A stretch of 64,000 nucleotides of DNA from Lachnospiraceae bacterium (GCA_017441825.1 JAFRVD010000048.1:62001-126000), one strand, 5' to 3'; shown: positions 1 to 9,342, numbered from the stretch's first letter. Notes: generated by a model not told the origin, from the sequence alone. Numbers and translations are program-made.

Positions 1-1688
1 TCGAACGCGAGCGCGGCATCACGATCCTTTCCAAAAATACGGCAGTAGTATATAAGGGCACGCGGATCAACATAGTTGATACGCCCGGCCACGCGGATTT
101 CGGCGGCGAAGTCGAGCGCGTCCTCAAGATGGTGGACGGCGTGGTACTCGTGGTGGACGCATTTGAAGGCGCCATGCCGCAGACCCGGTTCGTGCTGAAA
201 AAAGCGCTCGAGCTGGACCTTTCGGTCATCGTCTGCGTGAACAAGATCGACCGGCCGGAAGCGCGGCCCGCAGAAGTCGTTGACGAAGTATTAGAACTTC
301 TCATGGACCTCGACGCAAACGAAAAGCAGCTGGACTGCCCGTTCATCTTCGCGTCCGCGAAGGGCGGCTTTGCCGTGAGAAATCTGGGCGATCCCGAGGA
401 AAACATGGTCCCGCTTTTTGAGACCATTCTCGAATCCGTCCCGGCGCCCGAAGGGGAGCCTTCGGACCCCCTGCGCGTCCTGATCTCGACCATCGACTAC
501 AACGAATATGTCGGCCGGATCGGCATCGGGAAGATCGACGACGGCAGGATCTCCGTAAACCAGGACTGTTTCCTTATGAACGCGCACGACCTTTCTAAAA
601 AGGACAAGATCCGGATCAGCAGGCTTTATATCTTTGACGGGCTGCAGCGGATCGACGTGAAGGAAGCGTCGTTCGGGGATATTGTCGCCATCTCCGGCGT
701 GGAAAACGTCCAGATCGGGGATACCATCTGCACGGCGGAAAACGCCGAGCCCATCCCGTTCCAGAAGATCAGCGAGCCGACCATTTCCATGGAGTTCATG
801 GTCAACGACTCCCCGTTCGCCGGGCAGGAGGGCAAGTACGTGACCAGCCGGCACATCCGCGACCGGCTCTTCCGGGAGCTCAACACGGACGTTTCGCTCC
901 GCGTGGAGGAGACGGAGGACACGGACTGCTTCAAGGTCTCCGGGCGCGGGGAGCTGCATCTTTCGGTCCTTATTGAGAACATGCGGCGGGAAGGCTACGA
1001 ATTTGCTGTCAGCAAGGCCGAGGTCATAACAAAAAGGAACGAGCGCGGACAGCTCATGGAGCCCATGGAGCAGGTGTACATCGACGTCCCGGAGGAATTC
1101 TCGGGCGCCGTCATCCAGAAGCTTGCTCAGAGAAAGGGCGAGCTGCTCGGCATGGGCGCGGGACAGGGCGGCTACATGAGGCTCGAGTTCCAGATCCCGT
1201 CGCGCGGCCTTATAGGCTACCGCGGGGAGTTTTTAACGGACACCAAGGGCAACGGCGTCATGAACACGATCTTTGACGGCTACGACCTCTGGCGCGGCGA
1301 TATCGCCTACAGGCATTTAGGCTCCATCATCTCCTTCGAGACCGGCGAAAGCATCACCTACGGCCTCTTTAACGCGCAGGAGCGGGGCACGCTGTTCATC
1401 GGCCCGAACGAAAAGGTCTACGCCGGCATGGTGATCGGCCAGACCGGGCGGTCGGAGGACGTTGAGGTGAACGTCTGCAAGACAAAGAAACTCACAAATA
1501 CGCGCTCTTCAGGCTCGGACGACGCCTTAAGGCTCGTAACGCCCAGGACGATGAGCCTTGAACAGTGCATGGATTTTATCGACACGGACGAGCTCCTCGA
1601 GGTCACACCGAAGAATTTAAGGATCCGGAAAAAGATCCTGGACCCCGTCATGAGGAAGCGCGCGCAGTTTGCAAAAGGGAAATCGTAA
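1..1688 (+). CDS. typA: Translational GTPase TypA/BipA, 5' end missing
   Basis: Ribosome-associated GTPase of the EF-G-like family, acting in ribosome assembly and stress adaptation. The reading frame is open from base 3, so the true start and the P-loop lie upstream of the window. Visible in the first codons are the ERERGITI switch-I region, then DTPGHAD (G3) and NKID (G4). These are followed by the beta-barrel domain, the EF-G III/V-like domains and the TypA-specific C-terminal domain ending near KKILDPVMRKRAQ. About 560 residues are present, against roughly 605-615 for the family. The next gene starts 63 bases downstream with no terminator between, so read-through into the two-component system is possible. 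Identity is certain; only completeness is limited by the window edge. Confidence 0.97.
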   Translation, partial: ERERGITILSKNTAVVYKGTRINIVDTPGHADFGGEVERVLKMVDGVVLVVDAFEGAMPQTRFVLKKALELDLSVIVCVNKIDRPEARPAEVVDEVLELLMDLDANEKQLDCPFIFASAKGGFAVRNLGDPEENMVPLFETILESVPAPEGEPSDPLRVLISTIDYNEYVGRIGIGKIDDGRISVNQDCFLMNAHDLSKKDKIRISRLYIFDGLQRIDVKEASFGDIVAISGVENVQIGDTICTAENAEPIPFQKISEPTISMEFMVNDSPFAGQEGKYVTSRHIRDRLFRELNTDVSLRVEETEDTDCFKVSGRGELHLSVLIENMRREGYEFAVSKAEVITKRNERGQLMEPMEQVYIDVPEEFSGAVIQKLAQRKGELLGMGAGQGGYMRLEFQIPSRGLIGYRGEFLTDTKGNGVMNTIFDGYDLWRGDIAYRHLGSIISFETGESITYGLFNAQERGTLFIGPNEKVYAGMVIGQTGRSEDVEVNVCKTKKLTNTRSSGSDDALRLVTPRTMSLEQCMDFIDTDELLEVTPKNLRIRKKILDPVMRKRAQFAKGKS

Positions 1689-1751
1689 GTTAAGCTCGGA
1701 AAGCATCAGGGAAGCGCATAAAAAACGTGAAAGCAGCAGGAGGTATTTTGA

Positions 1752-2426
1752 ATGGATGAGATCAGGATCCTTGTTGTGGATGATGAAGAACGGATGCGGA
1801 AGCTCGTGAGGGATTTCCTTACGCGCCAGGGCTACCAGGTGCTTGAAGCCGGGGACGGAGAAGAAGCAGTCAGGATCTTTTTTGAGGAGAAGAACATCGC
1901 GCTCGTGATCCTGGACGTCATGATGCCCAAAATGAACGGCTGTGAGGTCGCGAAGGTGATCCGGCAGTATTCCGAGGTACCCATCATCATGCTGACCGCA
2001 AAGGGCGAAGAGCAGGATGAGCTTCAGGGCTTTAAGATCGGTGTGGATGAGTACATTACGAAGCCGTTTTCACCGAAGATCCTGGTGGCGCGCGTGGAGA
2101 ATATCCTGAAGCGGTACCACCTTGTGAATTCGGACGTGATCACGGCGGGCGGCATAGAGATCGACCAGAAGGCCCACGTGGTCCGGGTGGACGGAGAGCC
2201 GGTGGACCTTTCCTTCAAGGAGTTCGAGCTCCTTCAGTATTTTGTTGAAAACCAGGGCATTGCGCTTTCCAGGGAAAAGATCCTGAACAACGTCTGGAAT
2301 TACGACTATTTCGGAGACGCCAGGACCATCGACACCCATGTAAAAAAGCTTCGGAGCAAGCTTGGCGCGCGGGAAGATTACATCCGGACGGTCTGGGGCA
2401 TCGGCTACAAGTTCGAGGTGACGTGA
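1752..2426 (+). CDS. OmpR/PhoB-family response regulator
   Basis: DNA-binding response regulator of 224 residues. The receiver domain (about 1-120) has the acidic pair near residues 10-11, phospho-acceptor Asp55 in the LDVMMP context, the LTAKG threonine region and the Lys of ITKPF. The winged-helix effector domain (about 130-224) ends in the usual RTVWGIGYKFE. An AGGAGG Shine-Dalgarno seven bases before the ATG fixes the start. It is immediately followed by its cognate histidine kinase, whose TTG start lies two bases after this stop, so the pair is translationally coupled. The stimulus cannot be read from sequence; proximity to uppP and a D,D-carboxypeptidase suggests, as inference only, envelope stress or cell-wall control. 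Confidence 0.95.
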   Translation: MDEIRILVVDDEERMRKLVRDFLTRQGYQVLEAGDGEEAVRIFFEEKNIALVILDVMMPKMNGCEVAKVIRQYSEVPIIMLTAKGEEQDELQGFKIGVDEYITKPFSPKILVARVENILKRYHLVNSDVITAGGIEIDQKAHVVRVDGEPVDLSFKEFELLQYFVENQGIALSREKILNNVWNYDYFGDARTIDTHVKKLRSKLGAREDYIRTVWGIGYKFEVT

Positions 2427-2427
2427 T

Positions 2428-3954
2428 TTGAAAAAGTCTCTTTCAATACGGACGAAGATCCTGCTGATCTTCTTCGGCGTCACCGCGCTTATTGCCGCGG
2501 CCTTCGTGCTCATCAACATCGTTTTCTGGCGGGATTACTACATGCGGATGAACCAGCGGGTCCTCCGGGAGACGTACGAGGAGCTTTCCGAGCTTATGAT
2601 GGACGAAAACACGACCACGAAGCAGCTTTCGGACGTGATCTTGACCGCAAAGACGGGGCAGAGCATCAGCTTTGCGCTTGAAGGGGCCTCAGACTGGGAA
2701 TTCATGGTCCTGACCCGGGACTACATGTCTGCTTTTGACCAGCAGTTCCTTCTGGAACGGCTGCAGGCGGACCTGATCCGCGGGAGCGTGGAGAACGTCA
2801 CCATCCTCGAAAAGACTGAGGACTACACCATGCAGCGGGTAGAGATCCCGGACAACGGAGACCGCTACCTTGAATGCTACGGCTACATGCGGAACGCTTC
2901 GGGGGAGACCAAGAAGTTCATACTGTCCATGCCGCTTGAAAAGATCTTCTACGGGTCTGCGGTCTCGAACCGCTTCTTTATTTTCGCGAGCATCGTGATC
3001 CTGGCGCTCGGCATGCTTGGCATAGGCCTCATCACGATGAGGCTCACGAAGCCCGTCTACCAGCTGTCCGACATTTCGAAGCGGATGAGCCAGCTGGACT
3101 TCTCCGCGCGGTACACGGGGCAGAGCAGCGATGAGCTCGGCATCCTCGGAAACAACATGAACGAGATGAGCTCGGCGCTCGAGCGGACGTTCCTGCAGCT
3201 GAAGCTCGCGAACGAGGAGCTGCAGAAGGACATCGAAGAAAAAGAGCAGGTGGACGAGATGCGGAAGGACTTCATCTCGAACGTCTCTCATGAGCTGAAG
3301 ACGCCCATCGCGCTCATACAGGGCTATGCGGAAGGGCTCCGGGAGCTGAAGGACGACCCGGACAGCATGGATTATTACATCGAAGTCATCGTGGACGAAG
3401 CTGACAAGATGAACCGGATGGTGAAGAAGCTGACTACGCTGAACCAGCTGGAATTCGGAAAAGAGCAGCCTGAATACATGGACTTCGATATCATGGAGAT
3501 GATCCGGGGGGTCGTCTCGACTTCGGAGAAGCTCCGGGAGGAGCGGCACGCCGAGGTGACCGTGGAAGGTCCGGAGAGCGTGATGGTCACCGCAGACGAG
3601 TTCAGGATCGAGGAAGTGATCAACAACTACTACTCGAATGCCTTTAACCACCTTGCGGAGCCGAACAGGATCGTGATCTCGGTCCGGGATCTCGGGCCTC
3701 TCATCCGGGTAAGCGTAAAGAATACCGGCGCGAACATCCCCGAAGAGGACCTCGATAAGATCTGGATCAAGTTTTATAAAGTGGACAAGGCGCGCACCCG
3801 CGCGTACGGCGGCTCAGGGATCGGCCTTTCGATCGTAAAGGCCATCATGGATCTGCACGGGCAGGAGTGCGGCGCATACAACGAACCGGACGGCGTGGTC
3901 TTCTGGTTCGAACTCAGGAAGGCGGAGCAGCAGGATGGCAGCGATCTCGGGTGA
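2428..3954 (+). CDS. Membrane sensor histidine kinase
   Basis: Orthodox two-component kinase of 508 residues, partner of the preceding regulator. It has an N-terminal transmembrane helix (about 10-33), an extracytoplasmic sensor region of about 150 residues, a second helix (about 183-205), a HAMP linker, and a coiled coil leading into the HisKA box with phospho-acceptor His288 (SHELKTP). The HATPase domain follows with its N box and the GSGIGLSIVK G-box. The start is TTG, chosen because it abuts the regulator stop and a GAGGTGA stretch precedes it. The last 20 bases overlap the ung start. The sensor domain was not recognised as a named family, so the ligand is unknown. Confidence 0.93.
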   Translation: MKKSLSIRTKILLIFFGVTALIAAAFVLINIVFWRDYYMRMNQRVLRETYEELSELMMDENTTTKQLSDVILTAKTGQSISFALEGASDWEFMVLTRDYMSAFDQQFLLERLQADLIRGSVENVTILEKTEDYTMQRVEIPDNGDRYLECYGYMRNASGETKKFILSMPLEKIFYGSAVSNRFFIFASIVILALGMLGIGLITMRLTKPVYQLSDISKRMSQLDFSARYTGQSSDELGILGNNMNEMSSALERTFLQLKLANEELQKDIEEKEQVDEMRKDFISNVSHELKTPIALIQGYAEGLRELKDDPDSMDYYIEVIVDEADKMNRMVKKLTTLNQLEFGKEQPEYMDFDIMEMIRGVVSTSEKLREERHAEVTVEGPESVMVTADEFRIEEVINNYYSNAFNHLAEPNRIVISVRDLGPLIRVSVKNTGANIPEEDLDKIWIKFYKVDKARTRAYGGSGIGLSIVKAIMDLHGQECGAYNEPDGVVFWFELRKAEQQDGSDLG

Positions 3955-4603
3955 CTGGGAAGCGGCGCTGAAGCCGGAATTCGGAAAGCCGTATTACAGG
4001 GAGCTTTATCAGAAGATCCGGGAGGAATACAGGACGCACACTGTGTATCCGCCTGCCGGAGAGATCTTTACGGCGTTCCACCTGACGCCGCTCCATGAAG
4101 TGAAGGTAGTGATCCTAGGCCAGGACCCGTACCACGAACCCGGCCAGGCGGAGGGGCTTTCCTTTTCCGTGAAGAAGGGCATCGAGCTCCCGCCGTCCCT
4201 TGTGAACATCTATCAGGAGCTTCACGACGACCTGGGCGTCCCGATCCCGAACCACGGGAGTCTGCGCTCCTGGGCGGAGCAGGGAGTGCTGCTTCTGAAC
4301 ACGCTCCTCACGGTGCGCGCGCACGCGGCCTTCTCCCACAGGGGAATCGGCTGGGAGGAGTTTACGGACGCGGCCATCCGGGCGCTCGATAAAGAAGCGC
4401 GGCCCATCGTCTTTATCCTGTGGGGGAGGCCCGCGCAGGCCAAGAAGGCCCTGATCCACGCGCCGGAGCGTCTCGTGATCGAATCGCCGCACCCGAGTCC
4501 TCTGTCCGCGTACCGCGGATTCTTCGGGAGCAGGCCGTTTTCGAGAGCGAACGCGTTTTTAGTTGAGCACGGAGAGACTCCCATTGACTGGGAGATTCAA
4601 TGA
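3935..4603 (+). CDS. ung: Uracil-DNA glycosylase, family 1
   Basis: Removes uracil from DNA in base-excision repair, in the cytoplasm. The 222-residue length matches the family. The catalytic water-activating motif GQDPYH (Asp64), the LLLNTLLTV segment and the HPSPLSA minor-groove loop with its catalytic His are all present. The start overlaps the kinase gene by 20 bases, and the GGCGGAGCAGCAGG stretch ahead of ATG gives a weak ribosome site, suggesting coupled translation. Nothing looks broken. Confidence 0.96.
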   Translation: MAAISGDWEAALKPEFGKPYYRELYQKIREEYRTHTVYPPAGEIFTAFHLTPLHEVKVVILGQDPYHEPGQAEGLSFSVKKGIELPPSLVNIYQELHDDLGVPIPNHGSLRSWAEQGVLLLNTLLTVRAHAAFSHRGIGWEEFTDAAIRALDKEARPIVFILWGRPAQAKKALIHAPERLVIESPHPSPLSAYRGFFGSRPFSRANAFLVEHGETPIDWEIQ

Positions 4604-4604
4604 A

Positions 4605-4689
4605 AGACCGTCAGAGACGGTCTCTCCATTCACCTCATCTGTCAGTCCTTAGGACTGACAGCTTCCCCTCAAGGGGAAGCCTGAGAAAC
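4605..4689. repeat. Intergenic double-hairpin repeat, copy 1
   Basis: The gap between ung and uppP holds three consecutive inverted repeats: an 8-bp stem at 4605-4612/4616-4623, an 11-bp near-perfect palindrome at 4639-4649/4651-4661, and an 8-bp stem at 4661-4668/4673-4680. The core begins with CCTCATC and ends in AGGGGAAG. The same layout recurs at 60019-60095 and, inverted and diverged, at 13277-13378. There is no T-run on either side, so these do not look like ordinary terminators. Similar CCTCATC-headed palindromic repeats are, to my recollection, scattered in many Clostridia genomes. Confidence 0.75.
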
Positions 4690-4718
4690 ATTTTTTCCAT
4701 ATACGAGAGGTACTCATT

Positions 4719-5564
4719 ATGGGTTTTCTGGACTGGCTCCGTGTCATCGTCCTCGGAATCATTGAGGGTGTGACGGAGTGGCTTCCGGTGTCCAGCACGG
4801 GGCACCTGATCCTGTTAAACCGGCTGTGGCCGGGCAATTCAACGGTCTTCACGGACGCGTTCACGTCGATCTTTGACGTGATCATCCAGTTAGGCGCGAT
4901 CCTGGCCGTAGTCAGCGTGTTTTTCCACAAGCTGAATCCGATCTCGTCCTACAAGACGGATGCGCAGAAAAGAAACACCTGGCAGCTGTGGCTTAAGATC
5001 ATAGTCGGCGTGCTCCCCGCAGCCGTGGTCGGCTTTTTCCTGGACGATCTCATGGACAAGTACCTGTACAACTGGGTAACGGTCGCCATCACGCTGATCT
5101 TCTACGGCGTCGTGTTTATCGTGCTTGAGAAGCGGTATTCGGACCGGAACGTCACCATTACGCGCTTTTCACAGCTTTCCCTCAGGACGGCGCTTTTCAT
5201 CGGCCTGTTCCAGGTGCTGTCCCTGATCCCCGGGACCTCGCGGTCCGGGATCACCATCATCGGGGCGCTCATTTTAGGCTGCAGCCGGTTCATCGCGACG
5301 GAATTCACCTTTTACCTTGCGGTGCCCGTCATGCTGGGTGCGAGCGGCCTGAAGCTTGTGAAATACCTGTTCGTCCGGCACATGTCCATTTCAGGGACCC
5401 AGGCCGCGGCGCTCTTTGTGGCGATGGCGGTCGCCTATGTGGTGTCCATTTTTGTGATCCGCTTCCTGATCTCTTACGTGAAGCGGCACGATTTCAGTCC
5501 CTTCGGCGTTTACAGGATCGTTCTCGGTCTTGTGGTTTTGTTGGTATTCGGGTTGCTGCTGTGA
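4719..5564 (+). CDS. uppP: Undecaprenyl-diphosphate phosphatase UppP/BacA
   Basis: Integral membrane enzyme that dephosphorylates undecaprenyl diphosphate to recycle the lipid carrier for peptidoglycan and surface glycans; it also gives bacitracin tolerance. The 281-residue protein has the N-terminal EGVTEWLPVSS motif with the catalytic glutamates, the second signature PGTSRSG and about eight hydrophobic helices, typical for the family. GAGAGG precedes the ATG. Its stop overlaps the GTG start of the carboxypeptidase by four bases, so both form one cell-wall operon. Confidence 0.96.
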   Translation: MGFLDWLRVIVLGIIEGVTEWLPVSSTGHLILLNRLWPGNSTVFTDAFTSIFDVIIQLGAILAVVSVFFHKLNPISSYKTDAQKRNTWQLWLKIIVGVLPAAVVGFFLDDLMDKYLYNWVTVAITLIFYGVVFIVLEKRYSDRNVTITRFSQLSLRTALFIGLFQVLSLIPGTSRSGITIIGALILGCSRFIATEFTFYLAVPVMLGASGLKLVKYLFVRHMSISGTQAAALFVAMAVAYVVSIFVIRFLISYVKRHDFSPFGVYRIVLGLVVLLVFGLLL

Positions 5565-7024
5565 AGAAAAATGTAAGTTTCAAATTGTATAAGGTCATCG
5601 GGCTTATTGCGGTCTTTGCGCTTCTTTTCGGGAACGTTTTTTCATTAAGTTCCCGCGCGGAGGGGCTTGAATATGAGACGGCGTCCGCCGTTCCCGACCA
5701 GGAGGACAACTACGGTCCGGACACGAAGGGCGAGACGTACTGCGTGATCAACGGGGAAACGGGAGAGGTGCTGCTCGCGAAGAACAAGGACCGGATCATG
5801 TACCCCGCAAGCTGTACGAAGATCATGACGTGCCTTCTGACCATTGAAAACGTGCCGGATCTCAGTGCGACGATGACCTTTACGCGGAGCGCCGTGGACA
5901 TCGACCCTTCGAGCTCCACACTGGATCCGAAGGCCTGCGAGGGCGAGACGATGACGGTCCTTTCCGCGCTGTACGGCCTTATGGTGAAGTCCGCGAACGA
6001 GTGCGGGGCGATGCTCGGCGAATACGTTGCCGGGTCTGAAGCCGCATTTGCAGAGATGATGAACGAGCGGGCCAGGAAGATCGGCGCTGTCAACACGCAT
6101 TTCATGAACGCGTACGGCATCCACAACGACCAGCACTACACCACCGCCTATGACCTCGCGCTTATCATGCAGGAGGCCATGAAGAACGAAACGTTCCGGA
6201 AGATCGCGGGCACGGCGCAGTACACCATCCCGGCCACCAATATGAACGGGCCCCGGGCGATGCGGAACTCGCATGAGATGATCACCGGCGCGTTCCCCGA
6301 GGAGGGCGTCCTGGCCGGCAAGACCGGCTCCACGCCGCAGGCGGGCCGCGTACTCGTGACCGCGGCGGAGCGGGAGGATATGTATGCGATCGCCGTCGTA
6401 ATGGGCGACGATAAAGAGAACTATTACAAGGATACGCACGTGCTGTTCGCTTTCGCGTACGATCTTCGTGCGGACCGGGTCCGGCCTGTTGAGTGGCTGC
6501 CCGTGAACGACAATGTAACGACTACGGCGAACGTCCACATCCGGTATTCGCCGTCTACGGAGGGCGGGATCTACACCACGCTGAACGCGGGAACTACGGT
6601 GCACCGGAACGGGGTGTACGAGGGCTGGAGCCGCGTGATCTACGGCGGCCGGTACGGGTACATCGCGACGGCGTACCTTCAGTCCGACCACCCGGAGCTC
6701 GTGCCTTCCACGGAAGAATACACCGGGACGGAGGCTCCCACGGACCCGCCGCCGGAGACGGAGAGTGAGCCCGGCATTACGGAGATCCCGGAGGAGTCCG
6801 TATCCGAGGACGCGGAAAGTCCGGAGGAGACGACCGCAACGGTCTCGCCCGGCAAAAAGGACGAGGACGTCGGCAAGAGCACCTGGAAGATCGTCCTGAT
6901 CATCCTGGGCTCGCTTATAGGCGCGATGCTCATAGCCATCCTGATCCTCGTGATCCTGAACAACAGGCGCGAACGGATGCGCCGGCGCCGGAAGAGGAGA
7001 CGCCGCCCGCCGGAGAGGGAGTGA
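5561..7024 (+). CDS. D-alanyl-D-alanine carboxypeptidase (PBP5-like, serine peptidase S11) with SH3 domain
   Basis: Trims the terminal D-Ala from peptidoglycan stem peptides outside the membrane. The 487-residue protein has a signal sequence (about 8-33), then S11 motifs: Ser84-x-x-Lys87 (SCTK), SAN and KTG. An SH3-like segment follows (about 315-375), then a Pro/Glu/Thr-rich spacer, a C-terminal transmembrane helix and an Arg/Lys-rich cytoplasmic tail. The helix plus basic tail replaces the amphipathic anchor of classical PBP5. The start is GTG, overlapping the uppP stop as GTGA, so expression is coupled to the lipid-carrier phosphatase. A shared bidirectional terminator follows. Confidence 0.93.
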   Translation: MKKNVSFKLYKVIGLIAVFALLFGNVFSLSSRAEGLEYETASAVPDQEDNYGPDTKGETYCVINGETGEVLLAKNKDRIMYPASCTKIMTCLLTIENVPDLSATMTFTRSAVDIDPSSSTLDPKACEGETMTVLSALYGLMVKSANECGAMLGEYVAGSEAAFAEMMNERARKIGAVNTHFMNAYGIHNDQHYTTAYDLALIMQEAMKNETFRKIAGTAQYTIPATNMNGPRAMRNSHEMITGAFPEEGVLAGKTGSTPQAGRVLVTAAEREDMYAIAVVMGDDKENYYKDTHVLFAFAYDLRADRVRPVEWLPVNDNVTTTANVHIRYSPSTEGGIYTTLNAGTTVHRNGVYEGWSRVIYGGRYGYIATAYLQSDHPELVPSTEEYTGTEAPTDPPPETESEPGITEIPEESVSEDAESPEETTATVSPGKKDEDVGKSTWKIVLIILGSLIGAMLIAILILVILNNRRERMRRRRKRRRRPPERE

Positions 7025-7064
7025 TCCATAACACAGGGTGCCGAGGAGGCAGCGGATCAGAATA

Positions 7065-7097
7065 GAAAAAGCCCGGCCGTGAGGCCGGGCTCTTTCT
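7065..7097. terminator. Bidirectional intrinsic terminator between carboxypeptidase and yebC
   Basis: An 8-bp GC-only stem (7071-7078/7083-7090) with a four-base loop is flanked by AGAAAAA on the left and TCTTTCT on the right. It has a U-rich tail in both directions and sits between the two convergent genes. Confidence 0.88.
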
Positions 7098-7109
7098 ATG
7101 GGGGGCGGA

Positions 7110-7838
7110 TCACTCGTCCCAGTTGTGGTAGACGTTCTGTACGTCGTCATCCTCGTCCAGGAGGTCCAGGATCCGGTTCATCGCCTTGATGTCGGATTCG
7201 CTGGTCAGGGTGACGTACGTCTGCGGGAGCATGGTGACTTCGGCGGAAGCCATCTCGATGCCTTCCTTCTGAAGCGCTTCGTAGACCGCGGGGAAGTCCT
7301 CCGGGGACGTGAGGACCTCGTAGGAATCCTCCTCCTCGGCAAAGTCATCGGCGCCGGCATCCAAAGCGAGCATCATGAGGTCGTCAGCGTCCATTTCGCA
7401 TTCTTCCTTGTCGATGATGATCTGGCCCTTTTTGTCGAACATGAAGGACACGCAGCCCGTAGTGCCGATGTTTCCGTTCCCCTTGGAGAACGCCGCACGC
7501 ACGTTGGCTGCCGTCCTGTTCCGGTTGTCCGTCAGAGTCTCCACGATGATGGCTGTCCCGGAGGGGCCGTAGCCTTCGTAGGAAATGCTTTCGTAGTTCG
7601 CCGTGTTGCCGTCGCCCGCCGCCTTTTTAATGCTGCGGTCGATGGTATCGTTCGGCATGTTGTTCGCCTTCGCCTTCGCGATGACCGTCGCAAGCTTATA
7701 GTTGTTGGACGGGTCCGGGCCGCCTTCCTTCACCGCCACGGCGATTTCGCGGCCGATGATCGTGAAGATCTTGCCCTTCGCGGCATCGTTCTTTTCCTTT
7801 TTATGTTTGATATTCGCAAATTTAGAATGTCCGGACAT
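7110..7838 (-). CDS. yebC: YebC/PmpR-family regulator or translation factor
   Basis: Conserved cytoplasmic protein of 242 residues beginning [14 protein letters not shown], the family hallmark. Members were long annotated as transcriptional regulators and some are now linked to ribosome rescue at polyproline stretches. The start is set at 7838, not the upstream GTG at 7847, because an AGAGGTG ribosome site lies six bases ahead of the ATG and homologues start at MSGH. It is transcribed alone, divergently from pyrH and convergently with the carboxypeptidase. Confidence 0.95.
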   Translation of the reverse strand: MSGHSKFANIKHKKEKNDAAKGKIFTIIGREIAVAVKEGGPDPSNNYKLATVIAKAKANNMPNDTIDRSIKKAAGDGNTANYESISYEGYGPSGTAIIVETLTDNRNRTAANVRAAFSKGNGNIGTTGCVSFMFDKKGQIIIDKEECEMDADDLMMLALDAGADDFAEEEDSYEVLTSPEDFPAVYEALQKEGIEMASAEVTMLPQTYVTLTSESDIKAMNRILDLLDEDDDVQNVYHNWDE

Positions 7839-7876
7839 GAAAAACACCTCTCTTTGTAAAATTACATAGCAAGGAA

Positions 7877-7905
7877 ATCATAGCACAAACGCAAGCGTTC
7901 CGCAA
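7877..7905 (-). promoter_or_regulatory. Promoter for yebC
   Basis: On the minus strand, TTGCGG (7905-7900) and TATGAT (7882-7877) are separated by 17 bases, with a TG one base upstream of the -10 (extended -10). It lies about 40 bases ahead of the yebC start. Confidence 0.7.
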
Positions 7906-7974
7906 GTGGTTCATCTTTCCGCGGCGGACACAGAAAATTCAGACTTCCGGGGCCGTCCCGAAAGGGGCTTTTTA

Positions 7975-8003
7975 TTGACTAGACTTTTGAAATCGTGTAT
8001 AAT
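7975..8003 (+). promoter_or_regulatory. Promoter for the pyrH-frr-uppS operon
   Basis: TTGACT (7975-7980), a 17-base spacer and a perfect TATAAT (7998-8003) lie 60 bases upstream of the pyrH start. A short 5-bp GAAA-loop hairpin with TTTTT (7953-7975) sits just upstream but is too weak to call a terminator. Confidence 0.88.
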
Positions 8004-8063
8004 CATTGCGGTTTAAAGGCTCCCCCGGCAGAACTCCGGGGAAGGGACCGGAAAGGCGGCTTT

Positions 8064-8771
8064 ATGGATCGGAAAAGACGGGTATTTTTGAAGCTCAGCG
8101 GGGAAGCGCTCGCGGATAAGGAAAAAGGCGGGTACGACCTCGCAAAAGTGCAGGATGTTGCGAAGCAGGTAAAAAGCGCTCAGGAAGAAGGCATTGAGAT
8201 CGGCATCGTGATCGGCGGCGGGAATATCTGGCGCGGAAGGACCGGGACGGAGATCGACCGGACGAAGTCGGACCAGATCGGCATGCTTGCAACTGTCATG
8301 AACTGCATCTATGTTTCAGAAGTCTTCCGGTCGTCAGGCCTCACAACGGAGATTTTTACACCCTTTGCAGTGGGCACCATGACAAGGCTGTTTTCGAAGG
8401 ACGACGCCAATCGGGCGTTCTCCGAAGGAAAGGTCCTGTTCTTTGCCGGCGGGACCGGACATCCGTATTTTTCGACGGATACGGGGATCGTCCTCCGGGC
8501 CATCGAAATGGAAGCGGACGAGGTGCTGCTCGCGAAGAACATCGACGGCGTATATACCGCGGATCCGGCGCTGGATCCCGGTGCCAAACGCTATGACGTC
8601 GTGACCATCCACGAGCTTGTGGAAAAGCGTCTCAACGTCATCGACCACACCGCAGCCGTCATGAGCGAAGACAATCATGTGTCGTTCCTGGTGTTTGATC
8701 TTAAAAAGGAGAACAGCATCGCGGACGCCATCAAAGGAACAATAGACGGAACACGCGTCGTCAGTGAATAA
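8064..8771 (+). CDS. pyrH: UMP kinase
   Basis: Phosphorylates UMP to UDP in pyrimidine nucleotide synthesis; cytoplasmic amino-acid-kinase fold, hexameric in characterised members. The 235-residue product carries KLSGEAL, GGGNIWRG and DGVYTADP. Start 8064 is preferred over the upstream in-frame codon at 7995: that codon overlaps the promoter -10, whereas 8064 has a GGAAAGG ribosome site and begins where the family begins. It leads the operon of translation, lipid-carrier and isoprenoid genes. Confidence 0.96.
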   Translation: MDRKRRVFLKLSGEALADKEKGGYDLAKVQDVAKQVKSAQEEGIEIGIVIGGGNIWRGRTGTEIDRTKSDQIGMLATVMNCIYVSEVFRSSGLTTEIFTPFAVGTMTRLFSKDDANRAFSEGKVLFFAGGTGHPYFSTDTGIVLRAIEMEADEVLLAKNIDGVYTADPALDPGAKRYDVVTIHELVEKRLNVIDHTAAVMSEDNHVSFLVFDLKKENSIADAIKGTIDGTRVVSE

Positions 8772-8787
8772 AAATAGGAGGGAATCT

Positions 8788-9342
8788 ATGGAGACAGTAT
8801 TGGCAGTAACAGAGGAAAAAATGCAGAAAACAGTCCAGGCACTGGAGAGTGATTTTTCCATGATCCGTGCCGGCCGTGCGAACCCGAATCTTCTCAATAA
8901 GATCTCGGTCAGTTATTACGGCGTGATGTCGCCCCTTCAGCAGGTCGCGAACATCTCCGTACCGGAGGCGCGCATCATCCTGATCCAGCCCTGGGACAAG
9001 AAGCTGATCAAGGACATCGAAAAAGCCATTCTGGCGTCAGACATCGGCATCACCCCCTCCAATGACGGCAATATGATCCGTCTGGTGTTCCCGGAGCTTA
9101 CCGGTGAGCGCCGCCAGGAGCTTGTGAAGGACATCCGGAAGAAAGCGGAAGCTTCCAAGGTCGCCATCAGGAATATCAGACGCGACGCCATCGACTCGCT
9201 CAAGAAGATGAACAAGAACTCCGAGATCACGGAAGACGACCTGAAGGACGGCGAGGAGAGAGCCCAGAAGCTGACGGATATGTACGTGAAGAACATCGAC
9301 ACGGTCACGGAAGCCAAGGCAAAGGAAATCACTACAGTTTAA
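8788..9342 (+). CDS. frr: Ribosome recycling factor
   Basis: With EF-G, splits post-termination ribosomes. The 184-residue length is typical. The RAGRANP motif and the C-terminal helix with the KD(G/I)EE-type segment are visible. The start at 8788 is set by AGGAGGG five bases upstream; an earlier GTG at 8764 overlapping pyrH lacks such a site. It sits 16 bases after pyrH, the usual bacterial order. Confidence 0.97.
   Translation: METVLAVTEEKMQKTVQALESDFSMIRAGRANPNLLNKISVSYYGVMSPLQQVANISVPEARIILIQPWDKKLIKDIEKAILASDIGITPSNDGNMIRLVFPELTGERRQELVKDIRKKAEASKVAIRNIRRDAIDSLKKMNKNSEITEDDLKDGEERAQKLTDMYVKNIDTVTEAKAKEITTV

Noticed and set aside
5645..7150. A 501-codon minus-strand frame opposite the carboxypeptidase
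   Set aside because: Arg/His-rich shadow that runs through the terminator into yebC; not a protein-like sequence.
7953..7975. Possible terminator upstream of the pyrH promoter
   Set aside because: The stem is only five pairs with a wobble, and no gene on the plus strand ends just upstream.
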